Under the pieces are notes generated by a model. It worked only from the letters and a program-made list of their open reading frames with translations, searched no databases and was not told the origin of the DNA. Below are positions 36,151 to 46,109 of a stretch of 64,000 nt of DNA, in pieces. The stretch comes from Blastomyces gilchristii SLH14081 (taxonomy: Eukaryota; Ascomycota; Eurotiomycetes; Onygenales; Ajellomycetaceae): NCBI RefSeq assembly GCF_000003855.2, contig NW_003101678.1, forward strand, positions 805,493 to 869,492. Direction: 5' to 3'. The position numbers and the translations under genes were made by a program. Position 1 is the stretch's first letter; each line of letters begins with the position of its first letter.

Positions 36151-37335
36151 AGAAGAGATAATGAATTGATTATTAACTGTAAGAGTCAGCTATAAAAAGA
36201 CAAATGTTATTATACACACTTTATTCATTTTTATATGTCACATGTTTAATCTATTTCCAATATCATATCATCTGAAAAACATCAAAAACAAAGAAAATCT
36301 CAAAACTTGAGATTTATAAGAAATTCAAGAGCTGTAAGCTGCTCTCATAACAATGCTGTACATATCTCTGATTTCTCTACTACTCTGTATATGACATTGA
36401 TATCATTTATTGCAGGATTGACTGAAATATCAATACAGAAATGTATACACATATGCATAGAAAAATTGAAGAAGAGCACAGAACTCACAGAATCAGAAGT
36501 CAGAGTAAGAAAGATAAAGATGAAAGAAACTGAAGAAGAAGAGAGCATAGACAGACTGAATAAATAATGACAGAAATCACTCAGAACTGAATGCTTATAA
36601 TCTGATATACACACAATCTTCTTCACAGAGAAGAGAGAGAAAACAACAGAAGAAGCTTAAGAGTGAGAGAGAGTAGTCTCAGTGATATTATTATCTTTGA
36701 AAATTAAAATGATCTCTGATACTGAAGCAACTAAGAATCATTAGTGTATAAAAATACAGAAAACAGAGATAATAATTATTAAATGAACACTCACTGATCT
36801 TAGAATTGTATGTATAATTACAACATGTATGAGACTTTTCAGAAATAGAGAGAGAAATATGAGAAAATGCAGAAAGTAGAACACAGTGTGCGAACAGCTC
36901 ATTCTCACAATGATATCTTAGATAAGATATATAAGTCTTACACTCACAGATGTAAAAGAGTACAATATTCATATTCTTGTTTCTGAAAACATGAATATCT
37001 TTTATCTGTATCACAAAGTCAGATGACAGATATCAGAGAATAGACTGATACAGATCTATCATCTTAAAAAAATTCATTAGAGCAGATATATCTACAATAT
37101 TAAACTTTATAGTTGTAAAAAGTTTCTTGATATTCATAGATATTATAATTTTATGTATAATAAAACTTATAACAATTTCCTCTAGAAAAATTAGCATTAA
37201 GAAGAGAAGATGAAAAAGAAAAGACTTATACTCTTAATACTGCTGAGAAGAAGAATAATTCTCTGATATAAATACATAATTTTCTTATCATGAATATTTA
37301 AAATGAATATAATAATTAATGTCTGTGACTGAGCT
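36151..37335. other. Gy3 non-pol 3' region, AT-rich
   Basis: Overlapping open frames on both strands (36307-36567 plus; 36626-36345 and 37014-36691 minus) have no recognisable domain. The plus-strand frame ends in a Lys/Glu-rich stretch and the minus-strand ones in hydrophobic, Cys-rich sequence. I cannot say that any is real. Confidence 0.35.
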
Positions 37336-37729
37336 TCAGATAGTTGTGTTATACACAGTCTTTATACAATAAATTATTCTAGAGATCAGTAAAAAGAATG
37401 AAAGTGTATATACTGAGAAATATAACTTATCAAGTCTATATAATATCTTCTTGAAATGAGAAGAGCTGATAATAGTAGCAGAAGCAGCAGAGGCAGAGAG
37501 AGCAGAAGTAGCAGAAGTAGAAGTAGTAGAAGTGAGAGTAGTAAGAGCAGAGGTAGTGAGAGTGAGAGAATCAGATGCAGAGATAAGAGTAGAAGACTGA
37601 GAGAGATGAGCAGAAAAAGTAGAAAGAGATACAGAAGACTCAGTCACATATAACACAGACAAGTTCTCTATTATTATATTCTTTAAGTTCTCAATTAACA
37701 ATTCAACATTGAGTTTATTATTATCAGTG

Positions 37730-37817
37730 GCCCCGGTGGCCGAATGAGTAATGCGGCCACCCGGTAGCGCCTTGGCGTGGGAAACCAAGACGCGTGGGTT
37801 CGAAACCCGCAGGGGAT
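37730..37817 (+). promoter_or_regulatory. tRNA-derived Pol III promoter of SINE-S2
   Basis: A box TGGCCGAATGA (37737-37747) and B box GGTTCGAAACC (37797-37807), with the paired stretch CTTGG/CCAAG between them. It resembles a class II (Ser/Leu-type) tRNA with extra arm, but I could not assign an anticodon with confidence. Confidence 0.75.
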
Positions 37818-38097
37818 ACATTAAATCCGGAACTCAAGCACCTCAGGTTTCTAATAAATACAGAGGTGTACAAATCACTTCAATGAATCACTCTATGTTT
37901 CTGAGCTGAGAAGTTATTATTGTATATATCTAATTGTCACTTCTTTATATTTCCTATGTTCTTATTATCTTGATGTGATCTCAACACCTGTATTTCCTTC
38001 TGTATAACTAACACTTAGCCTGTATTTAACATCACGCAAGAACTCATCATAAGCTCTGCTTGTATATAAGTATAATGAAAGAATAATAATAATAATA
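37730..38097 (+). mobile_element. SINE-S2: tRNA-headed SINE in Gy3
   Basis: 368 bp, flanked by the 15-bp duplication TTATTATTATCAGTG (37715-37729 and 38098-38112). It starts with a tRNA-like head (GCCCCGGTGGCCGAATGAG; B box GTTCGAAAC at 37798-37806), continues with a body shared with the copies at 41574 and 53608 (TAAATCCGGAACTCAAGCAC), and ends TATAATGAAAGAATAATAAT. It keeps CpG, unlike the flanking Gy3 sequence. It is not a functional tRNA gene: head, body and tail move as a unit. Confidence 0.92.
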
Positions 38098-38689
38098 TTA
38101 TTATTATCAGTGAATGCAGATCTGTTAACATGTGAAGATTCTATATAAATAAAAACAAACATATTAGCATCTGTATTCATATAAAATTGTGTCAGAAAAT
38201 ATAATTAGAAAACACAATCAGATACTCACTAGAAAAAGAAGATCAAGAGTGTATAAGAAGATGAAGAAGATAAATCATCTATAATAATATATTCTAATAA
38301 TTATTAGAAGAAAAAACAAGTTCTGATTACATTTCATAACATATTACACTTACTGCTAACAAACTGCTTAGTATGAGTACTAGACTGACCGGCGGGACCA
38401 TGAATTTCACATTTGATCTCATTTGATCTGATCTTATACATTTCTTGACGTGAGTCTCATCAGAATCAAGCATCAAAAAAATCTGAAAATGAATCATTTC
38501 TGAGAGAAATGATGTGAAAAATGACTAGATTTAATACAGAAACAGTGAAATGAGAGTAATTTCTCAGAATAGACTATGAAAGATAATCATTCTTTTAAAA
38601 TCAGAATGAGACTGAGACTGAAGATTAAATTCAGTCTCATTCAGTTCATTCAGTGATTCCTTATATAATCAGAATTTGATAATGATTAT

Positions 38690-40930
38690 TGATAATACTC
38701 ATGAAACAACTAAATACATTCTTGTACAAGTTTATTCTTCACTTTCTCATGAAAACTACACTTCTCTGATATACTGTGATCAGAGGTATTAAACTGTCTG
38801 ATAATTTCATGTTTTATAATTATGAGTTTCTTGATTATTTCTTCTTGTAATTGTCTCTGATAATAGTGATAAATATCTCAGCTTGAGTTGAACTTTCACT
38901 TCATTCTTATTTCTGTCAATGAAATTATCAGAATATTAAACATCATCAGTGTAACAGTTGAATATATACTCTTAACAATTTTTCATAACTCTAGAATTAA
39001 TTTAGCACATAAATTCATCAGATTATCTTGAAGATAGTGATCAAATTCAGTTTTATAAGTATGTAGTTTTGTCTGATTTTCAGTTATAATTAATGTATGT
39101 AAGTTCTGTTTCAAAGTTAGTATTATAGTTCTATATAATATGAAGTATTATCAAAGATTATTACTTACTGAGGAATTGTATTTCACTATCTTCACATCTC
39201 TAACATCTGTTTGTTTAAATCTCTGATAGTTGACATTGTAGTAGTCTCAGGTTAATTTAATATATAAGTCTCATTTCTTCTCTGTTTAATCTTGAGAAGT
39301 GTATATATTAACTTAATAAGAGAAATCTAGTAGAGCTGCTATAGTATATTACTCTGTAAAAGATTGTTCAGTTTTGCTGTAATAATATATCAGTTTATCT
39401 CTTACAGCAATAATAGCCTGCACTATAGCATTATTTCAGACTGAATTTCTTTTTAAGTGATTCAACTGCTTCTTAAGATGAGTAAATAAACTGTTATACA
39501 CTTATCAGACTGACTGCAGTATTAATGTATAAGTGATTGAGACTGTCTTTGTTATGTTATAAAACTGAAATAGTAAATCAATCACATATTTCAACTGAGT
39601 TCACTTTATATCAGAAAGTTTTAATATCTGAATCTTTTCTCAATCAGAGTATTACACTCAATAATCAATCATCTAATATAATTGAAGAGTCTGAATAGTT
39701 ATCTTATATATTGAACTTCACTGTGTTCTAACATTCTGTATCATATTCAGTGATGTAACTGATTTATTTATTTATTAAATATTATAGAATTGTTATTATT
39801 ATTTAAAGAAGATATAAATCACATTAGTAATGTTTTGAATCTGTGATATTTAAATTATTAGTCAATCTATTCAAAATTAATAGTAGTGTTATTAAAAAGT
39901 ATTATTAAAAAGCAATATTAAAAAGTGTTATCAAAAAATATTATCTTTTATAAAGTAGATATAAAAGTTACTTAAGTAATCACTTTTATCTCATTCTTAT
40001 TTCAAGAATCAGTCATCTCATTATTTATTATCTCAATGTTAAGATTCTTTATCAGTGTTTATATTATAAGTTGAATTATATAAGTAATGTAGAGAATATG
40101 ATCTTATTTATTATTTCAGAAATACAAAGTCAATTTTTACTTCAAGCTCTTCATTATAGTATAGTTATTTACAGTATTATCAGTTATAATTATAAGAAGA
40201 CTAAGACTAATATTTCAATAGTTGTTTTTAATCACTGTTATTAATATCTCTGCTATATAATTCTCAGTATAACTACTGATCAATGATTCAAATTTAATTA
40301 ATGTCTTTTAATAAGTTCAGTTCTCATCAATATAATAACATATAACTTTCATAAATACAAGATTATTTGTACTACTTTATACATTTACTATGAGAGACAC
40401 TTTTCAATGATTCTTTAACTCTGATTCTAGATATTATATATTGACTTTGTAGTGTGTCTCAAGGTTGGATCAAAGACATAATCAATGTGAAATATGAAGA
40501 TTTGAATTAAGTATTTGAAGAAGTGTTCAGAATTCAAAGTTTTCAATTAATTAAAGAGAAATATTCAGAGATATATATATATGAAGTAATTATTCACAGA
40601 AGTTATCAGATAAGAGTTGTGAAATCAGAGTACTAATACATAATTATTTTTATATGATTTTCTTCAAATTAGAAAGTTAGTATTACTAAAAATTATTATC
40701 TAATAGAGTAACTTATCAGCTCAGTAGTAATTTTCTGATTATTTTTCTTTTATTATCTGTATTCTGATAACTTCATATATTAGAAAATTTTATCAGAGTT
40801 ATAATCAGTTTATAATAAATATTTCTGAATAAAGTTATAGTAATTATAGTAGAGAGATAACTCTTCAGTAATCTATAATACAATCTATTAATAATTATTT
40901 CATAGTTTATCTTGATATTTGTATTGAGTT
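38690..40930 (-). pseudogene. hAT transposase, decayed (hAT-A2)
   Basis: The minus-strand reading mirrors hAT-A1: the TDNxxNNY block near 40190-40160, the Cys-His region near 40110-40070 and the hATC end near 39050-38880. By eye this copy carries more TA dinucleotides than hAT-A1 in the same motifs, for example TDNTVNNY here against TDNAVNNY there. No intact frame remains. Confidence 0.7.
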
Positions 40931-41573
40931 TTTCATAAATTTTATGACCTGAAATTAAATGTGAAGAATGAAGTGATTATTCATTATAATTGAGAGAGAG
41001 TATTCTGTATTAAATTGTAAATAATATAGACTTTGTAATTCACAGTGATTTTCTGAAGAGTTTATAAATCTTCAATAGAAGTTAAAGAAGTGAAAGAAGT
41101 GAATTCAGAAGATATAATAAAGATTTAAGAAAGATGATAATTTATTTTTAATAAAGATAATAACTGATCACTGATATATATAAGAAGAATTATTATAAGA
41201 GAAAATAATCTTCTTTCTTAACTTAGTTATAATTTTAGTACTAACTCAGATTGAATATTATCAATGTATAAAAGTAAATAAATAATCTTGATTAATCTCT
41301 GTCATATTTCTTGAAATATATTAATATTGTGAAAGAGAGTGTTATTAAATTATATTATTAGATAATATTATTAAAAATATATTAATATTGTAAATATCAA
41401 TATTGAAAAAATGTTAATACTTATACATTATAGTGATTTGTGAATCATGATAGCTAAATATATATATATATATTATTTCTGATATTGATTATAACTTGTA
41501 CAATAATTTTTGAAAACTTAAAATTAATTTCAATTATTAATAATTATGAACTTATAACTAACTAATATAAAAA

Positions 41574-41927
41574 GCCCCGGTGGCCGAATGGTTAATGCGG
41601 CCACCTGGTAGCGCCTTGGTGTGGGAAACCAAGGCGTGTGAGTTCGAAACCCGCAGGGGATACATTAAATCCGGAACTCAAGCACCTCAGGTTTCTAATA
41701 AATACAGAGGTGTACAAATCGCTCCAACAAATTGCTCTATGTTCCTGGGATGGGAAGTTATTATCGCATGTATTTAATTGTCACTCCTTTGTATTCCTAT
41801 GTTCGTGAATCAGGGGGGGGCACGATTTTTGGTTTTCCTCTGAAAAAAAAAGGTTGGTTGTTATTTAACACGAAGGGGGGGACCAATAATAAGCCCGGGT
41901 GGGTTTATGTGTTTGGGGGAGGAGAAT
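41574..41927 (+). mobile_element. SINE-S3: tRNA-headed SINE in hAT-A2, with a corrupted 3' half
   Basis: It begins GCCCCGGTGGCCGAATGG, with A box 41581-41591 and B box GTTCGAAAC at 41642-41650, and follows the other SINE-S copies closely to about 41810. A 10-bp duplication TAATATAAAA (41563-41572 and 41928-41937) fits a TSD, and the matching site in hAT-A1 (near 6350) is empty. From about 41811 the sequence only loosely follows the family, with long runs of G and A inserted. The open frames across it are not genes. Confidence 0.8.
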
Positions 41928-42025
41928 TAATATAAAAATAATAAAAAAATTAAAAAAGAGAAAAGAGGCGAAAAAAACTTTTCTACTCATTATTTTCTTC
42001 TCTTTCTCATTCTTCTTATCATTCT

Positions 42026-42310
42026 TTATAATTCACTTCTTATTCTCATTCTTCTTCTTCTTCTCTTATCTGAGATGATAATTATCTTATAATCTCTCTT
42101 CACTATCTTCTCAGAGAAGGATTTCTGCTGCTCTCTCTTAATCAGGTTAATCTGTGTCTCAAAATCCTGCATTTCCTGGTCTGCTGTCTCAGGTTTCATC
42201 TCAGTGATAAGCAGATTGACATGCTCAGAGAGCAGAACTATCTTCTCAATATTCTGAATTATGAAGTGCATTTAAGACCTGAATAAGGTCTTAATCTTCT
42301 TCTTCTCTGT
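42026..42310 (-). pseudogene. Second frame of hAT-A2, 81+ codons open, function unknown
   Basis: Minus strand from ATG at 42271 (MHFIIQNIEKIVLLSEHVNL) to 42026, Lys/Glu-rich, ending in an Arg run (RRRRRMRIR). An upstream extension (LTEKKKIKTLFRS to about 42310) is in phase through one TAA. It is much better preserved than the transposase. Same frame as 5700-6340 in hAT-A1. Possible DNA-binding or coiled-coil accessory protein; inference only. Confidence 0.4.
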
Positions 42311-42794
42311 CAGCTCCTGCTAATTAATTAGAGAATAAAAGTATTATCAAAAATTATTTTCTCTTAATAAATAAAAAACTTATCAGTTTTGACTTCTTTA
42401 TCTCTTACTTTAATATTCTCTCAATCTTCTTCTACTGCTATTTATTTATAGTAATACTCTTCTTCTCTCTTTCTCTCTTCATCTTAATCTCAAATCATTC
42501 TCAGAACTTCTTCTGATCTCACTACTACTGTATGAAACTCTTCACTATCTTCTTTTTCAATCTCTCACAGACAGTGTCATCTGTATTATCTCTATACTTA
42601 GTTCAGTCTAAATCTATCAGAAGTGTTACTTAAAATTGTTACTATTCTACTCTCTTACAAAGTCTCTTCAATCTGTGATAGTACTCACGCGCCTTGATGA
42701 TCCGCAGGACCGCAGAATATTTAAAGAGAGATAATAAAATTGATTTCAGTGAGTGTTAAAGAGAGATGAAGACAGAAGAGATTGTCAGAAATAA

Positions 42795-42925
42795 TATGAT
42801 AATAATGATAATAATGATAATAATGATAATAATGATGATAATGATAATAATAATAATGATAATAGTGATAATAATAATAATGATGATGATAATAATAATA
42901 ATGATGATGATAATGATGATAATGA
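42795..42925. repeat. AAT/ATG trinucleotide microsatellite in hAT-A2
   Basis: An imperfect array of AAT, GAT and ATG units, the reverse complement of the shorter array at 5373-5465 in hAT-A1. Confidence 0.9.
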
Positions 42926-44017
42926 AAGAGAGAGTGTATTGAAATATATTACTAACTTATCAAATATAAAGAGACTTAAAGAAAATATTAACAGCTTTCA
43001 GAGATATATGAAAACAGCTATAGTATTGCATAACAACATCATCTTCATTCAATACATACACTGTTAATATTCTTTGTATACAGTTATTATATAATCTATA
43101 TCAGAGATACATGCAGAAAACAGATCTTTATTACTAGAAAGAATAATTGCAGTGATTCTCTATTTTCATATTATAAAGATAAGTTATTCTCATTTCTTTC
43201 TTCTCTCTTTTCTCTTCTTCATCAACTCATCACTAAGTTCAAGCTGGTATGAAAACTATTAAAACACTCTTAGAAATTCTTAAATTAAAGAGTATAGACT
43301 AATCAAATTTTAAATACAGAAGAATCAAATTATATTCAATATTATTAATTATTCATTCTCTCTTAATAAAATAATAGTTGTGTCTTTCTCTTCCTCTCTC
43401 AAACAAAACCTGGCTCATGAAAAGTGAGTATTACATCAGGCCATAATGATTAACACAGCCTCAGCACACAGAGCTGCATACACACAGTGTGTGCTGAACT
43501 GAGAGACTGCATGAATTACAAACTGATAGCAGTATCTCAGAGAGAGCTGTGTGATATGAAAAAGCTGCAACTCTTGATTATATATATAGAGAGTGAATTG
43601 TTACAGTAAGTGCATGTGCATTACATGAAAGTAACACTTTTTAATAATACTCAGTCTCTGATATCATGAAAATAGAGTCTTTTTGTAAGATCTGTTTTTA
43701 TCAGAAGTTAAGAGATCTTATATTTCTCAAGATCATCTTCACATGCCTTGTCTGTAAAATCAATGGGAGAAATTATTAATTTCAGTATTCTGCTCTTGAT
43801 ATTATTCAAGTAACAGCAGAGTTCATTCTGATCACACTTTATGTTTTCTAAATATTCACATTTATACAGATATATACTGATTATTTATTAGATAATATTA
43901 AAACAATGACTTCATTATAACTGTGTTATTCTCACTGTGAGAGATATATAGTTAATGATAAATATTGTAAAGACTCTGAGAAGTAAGTATTTTAAGAATA
44001 CTGCAGCTCTGTGATCT

Positions 44018-44150
44018 TGATTTTTTTTATTTTTATTTTTTATTTTTTTATTTTTCTTTTCTTTTCTTTTTTTTTCATTGTGATTTTTTCTTGTTTTTGT
44101 TTTATTTTTTATTTTTTGTTTTTATTTTGTATTTTATATTTTTTTCATAA
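44018..44150. repeat. T-rich low-complexity tract in hAT-A2
   Basis: Runs of T broken by single A, C or G, matching the A/G-rich tract 4085-4269 of hAT-A1 on the other strand, but shorter and with fewer G/C interruptions. Confidence 0.9.
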
Positions 44151-44525
44151 TTAAAATTATATGAATTATGATCTGTGTTCAGAAAAGTAATAATATTTAA
44201 TAATACTCTCTATTGAATTTTCAACAAATGAGCACTATGTTATGATATTTTGTAAGTGAGAAGTGATTTCATAGTTCTATTTAATGCCATTCTCAATAAT
44301 GAAATCAGAATGAAAATGTGACTAAGAATTCAAATATATTCTTTATTCAGAACTAGATTTTTATTTGAAAAGTGAATCTGAGATCTTTAATATTTAAAAT
44401 AACATAATTTGAGATCAATGTAATGAATACAAACTATAATCAGAAGTAATACTTTTAGGCAACATAATAACTGTAAAGTTTGATCCTGGTCTCAGACACG
44501 GTCACACGGTCAGTCTAATGAGTAC

Positions 44526-44865
44526 TACAATGACACTTATTATGAGAACAGAGAGTCATTGCCAGAAACACATATAATGTGATAAATAAATGAATAGAAG
44601 ATGTTAGACAGAAGAAGAGACAGAAATCTTGTATAAGATAATAATGTTCAATAATGATAATGATGAAGAAGATAATTGAAGAATGAGAAAAGTTAGTGAA
44701 TAAGTAATGTAATATAATGAAAGTTTCTTTGTAAGAATATAAGTAGAATACTAGTTAAATTAGAGATAGACTGTACAATTATAAACACTAGCAGCACACT
44801 AATTCATGTGAAGCTAGGGCTTTTATCATGATCATGTGAGTGTGACTGAATCTGATGAGAAAGAA
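44526..44865 (+). other. Gy3 3' region before the right LTR
   Basis: About 340 bp of AT-rich sequence with no frame I can support, ending in the purine-rich run GATGAGAAAGAA (44854-44865), a candidate polypurine tract. Confidence 0.5.
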
Positions 44866-45032
44866 TGTGATTCAGAAGAATGTGTAATTATCAGATAATA
44901 ATGCAGCCGCTTTCAAACACACTTACGAATGTAAAGAAGTCATAGCAGCCACTAATTAATTTGGTATAATGTATATAAGAAGCCGGCGTACGCCTGTAAT
45001 CGTACGCTGGCTCAAGCAACCTTTGAATCACA
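44866..45032 (+). repeat. 3' LTR of Gy3
   Basis: 167 bp, TGTGATTCAGAAG to TTTGAATCACA, with perfectly inverted 8-bp ends. It is more mutated than the 5' LTR in its first half (CGCGGCCGC has become TGCAGCCGC) but keeps GCCGGCGTACGCC. Confidence 0.85.
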
Positions 45033-45128
45033 ATTATACTATATACAAAACACTGATAGATAATAATCAATGAAATTAACACTTGTAACTGATTAATATT
45101 CAAAGACTTTCTTACTTAACAATTCATT
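45033..45128 (+). other. Cop1 segment 4: host sequence between Gy3 and Gy1-C
   Basis: 96 bp of AT-rich host sequence ending in TCATT, the left TSD of Gy1-C. It continues at 63073 after the nested block. Confidence 0.55.
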
Positions 45129-45385
45129 TGTAAGAAATTCCACTTCTCGCAGATTCTTTACCTCTATTTCTATCTCTTATGTAATTAATAGAGTTAGCAG
45201 CTCTTGACTACACATAACTATATATACTGAAGTTTATGACTACTATTCATAACTTAGCTTGAATACTATTATATATTTAATCTCTACATTCATCTTTCTA
45301 CTGTAAATACTTCTAGTAGCTATCAGTATATATTATATTAAGCTACAAACACCTGAATAATCATCTGTGAGTATTTATTCTTACA
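45129..45385 (+). repeat. 5' LTR of Gy1-C
   Basis: 257 bp, TGTAAGAAATTCC to TATTCTTACA. Nearly all CpG lost, in contrast to the Gy1-B LTRs. Confidence 0.92.
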
Positions 45386-45818
45386 TTTCAAGCTCTGTTA
45401 GTCAGTAACAATCTGTTATAACTAAAAGAACTAGAAACTTATATATATTAATCTCTGTAAACTCTACTGCAGACACTCAGAAGCAGCTATCTAAATTATA
45501 AATAATCTCTGTAAAAGAAGTCTCAGATAACTTATTAATTACTTATAAAATACTATTCTCTATATCTGTAATAGAGAAACTCTCTGAACTTATAAATAAA
45601 TTAATTTTAGTAAAGAATATTCTTAAGTATCTCTTACAGAATTAAGCTATTTTTCTACAAGAAATACTTACTATCTGTAAATACTTTTAAACTAAGTCTT
45701 TAAACATGATCTTCAGAGACATCTGTGAACTGAAAAGAAACTATCTTAAGCTGTAACTACTTAAGATTATCTATTAAATTACAATCTATAAAAGCTTTTA
45801 TAAGCGTATCTTTGAAAT

Positions 45819-46089
45819 TGTAAGAGGCCTACGCTGAATAGATCAGTATAATATATAGGTCTTATAATACAAAAAGTGGAAAACATTAGAGAAGAAAAAA
45901 AGAGAAAGTGTGAGAATCAGTGATTGCAGTGAATATTTATACGTATACATGATGAAGCTTCAGAGTGAAAGAATAGAAATTCTGTGAGTTTTTCAGCTGA
46001 GAATCAGTGACTGAGAATTGAATCTTTCAGCAGAATCTATAAAGTGTAATAAAATAATCTATATAATTGATCAGATGCAGCCTGTTATA
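45819..46089 (-). repeat. Left (3') LTR of Gy2-c
   Basis: 271 bp, TGTAAGAGGCCTACGC to CTGTTATA, with a single internal AAGCTTCAGAGTGAAAGAAT unit. Confidence 0.9.
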
Positions 46090-46109
46090 TTAGCTCTCTC
46101 TTTTCAGAA

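Larger units (their letters stand above)
37336..38180 (-). pseudogene. Antisense open frame in Gy3 split by SINE-S2, Ser/Thr/Ala-rich, unknown function
   Basis: On the minus strand an ATG at 38180 (MNTDANMFVFIYIESSHVN) stays open into the SINE-S2 TSD, and the frame on the other side is open from the TSD (DNNKLNVELL) to a stop at 37336. The SINE plus one TSD copy is 383 bp. When that is subtracted the two halves are in the same phase, giving about 153 codons with no stop. The middle (about 37650-37450) is a Ser/Thr/Ala repeat, and the C-terminus (LYFSVYTLSFFLLISRIIYC) is hydrophobic enough for a membrane segment. A long open frame is unusual in this mutated region, though the low-complexity part inflates it. 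No family is recognised. Confidence 0.35.
38381..44517 (-). mobile_element. hAT-A2: hAT-superfamily DNA transposon in Gy3
   Basis: 6137 bp with ends TAGACTGACCG and CGGTCAGTCTA, flanked by the perfect 8-bp TSD ATGAGTAC (38373-38380 and 44518-44525). It is colinear with hAT-A1 in reverse, plus SINE-S3 at 41574, so the original element is about 5.75 kb. Genes read on the minus strand: second frame at 42310-42026, transposase at about 40930-38690. A T-rich tract (44018-44150) and a trinucleotide array (42795-42925) mirror those of hAT-A1. Confidence 0.92.
22524..45032 (+). mobile_element. Gy3: Ty3/gypsy element with short LTRs, broken up by four later insertions
   Basis: Two 167-bp LTRs (22524-22690 and 44866-45032) with inverted ends TGTGRTTC/GAATSACA. 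A 4-bp repeat ATTA flanks the pair (22520-22523 and 45033-45036), which is weak TSD evidence in such AT-rich sequence. Removing Gy1-B, MITE-2, SINE-S2 and hAT-A2 leaves about 8.2 kb. Gag, RT, RNase H and integrase read on the plus strand in Ty3/gypsy order. No chromodomain was found. The purine-rich run at 44854-44865 before the right LTR could be the polypurine tract. About 2.2 kb between pol and the right LTR holds an antisense open frame. Confidence 0.75.

Noticed and set aside
37730..37817. A functional tRNA gene (also at 41574, 53990 and 2776)
   Set aside because: Each tRNA-like block is followed by the same SINE body and AAT tail and bounded by long TSDs. Acceptor pairing is imperfect and no clear anticodon arm could be assigned.
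41580..41935. Two overlapping plus-strand frames starting in a GC-rich block
   Set aside because: They lie in SINE-S3 and in the homopolymer-rich stretch after it. The same head gives a similar minus-strand frame at 53984-53787, as expected of a repeat.
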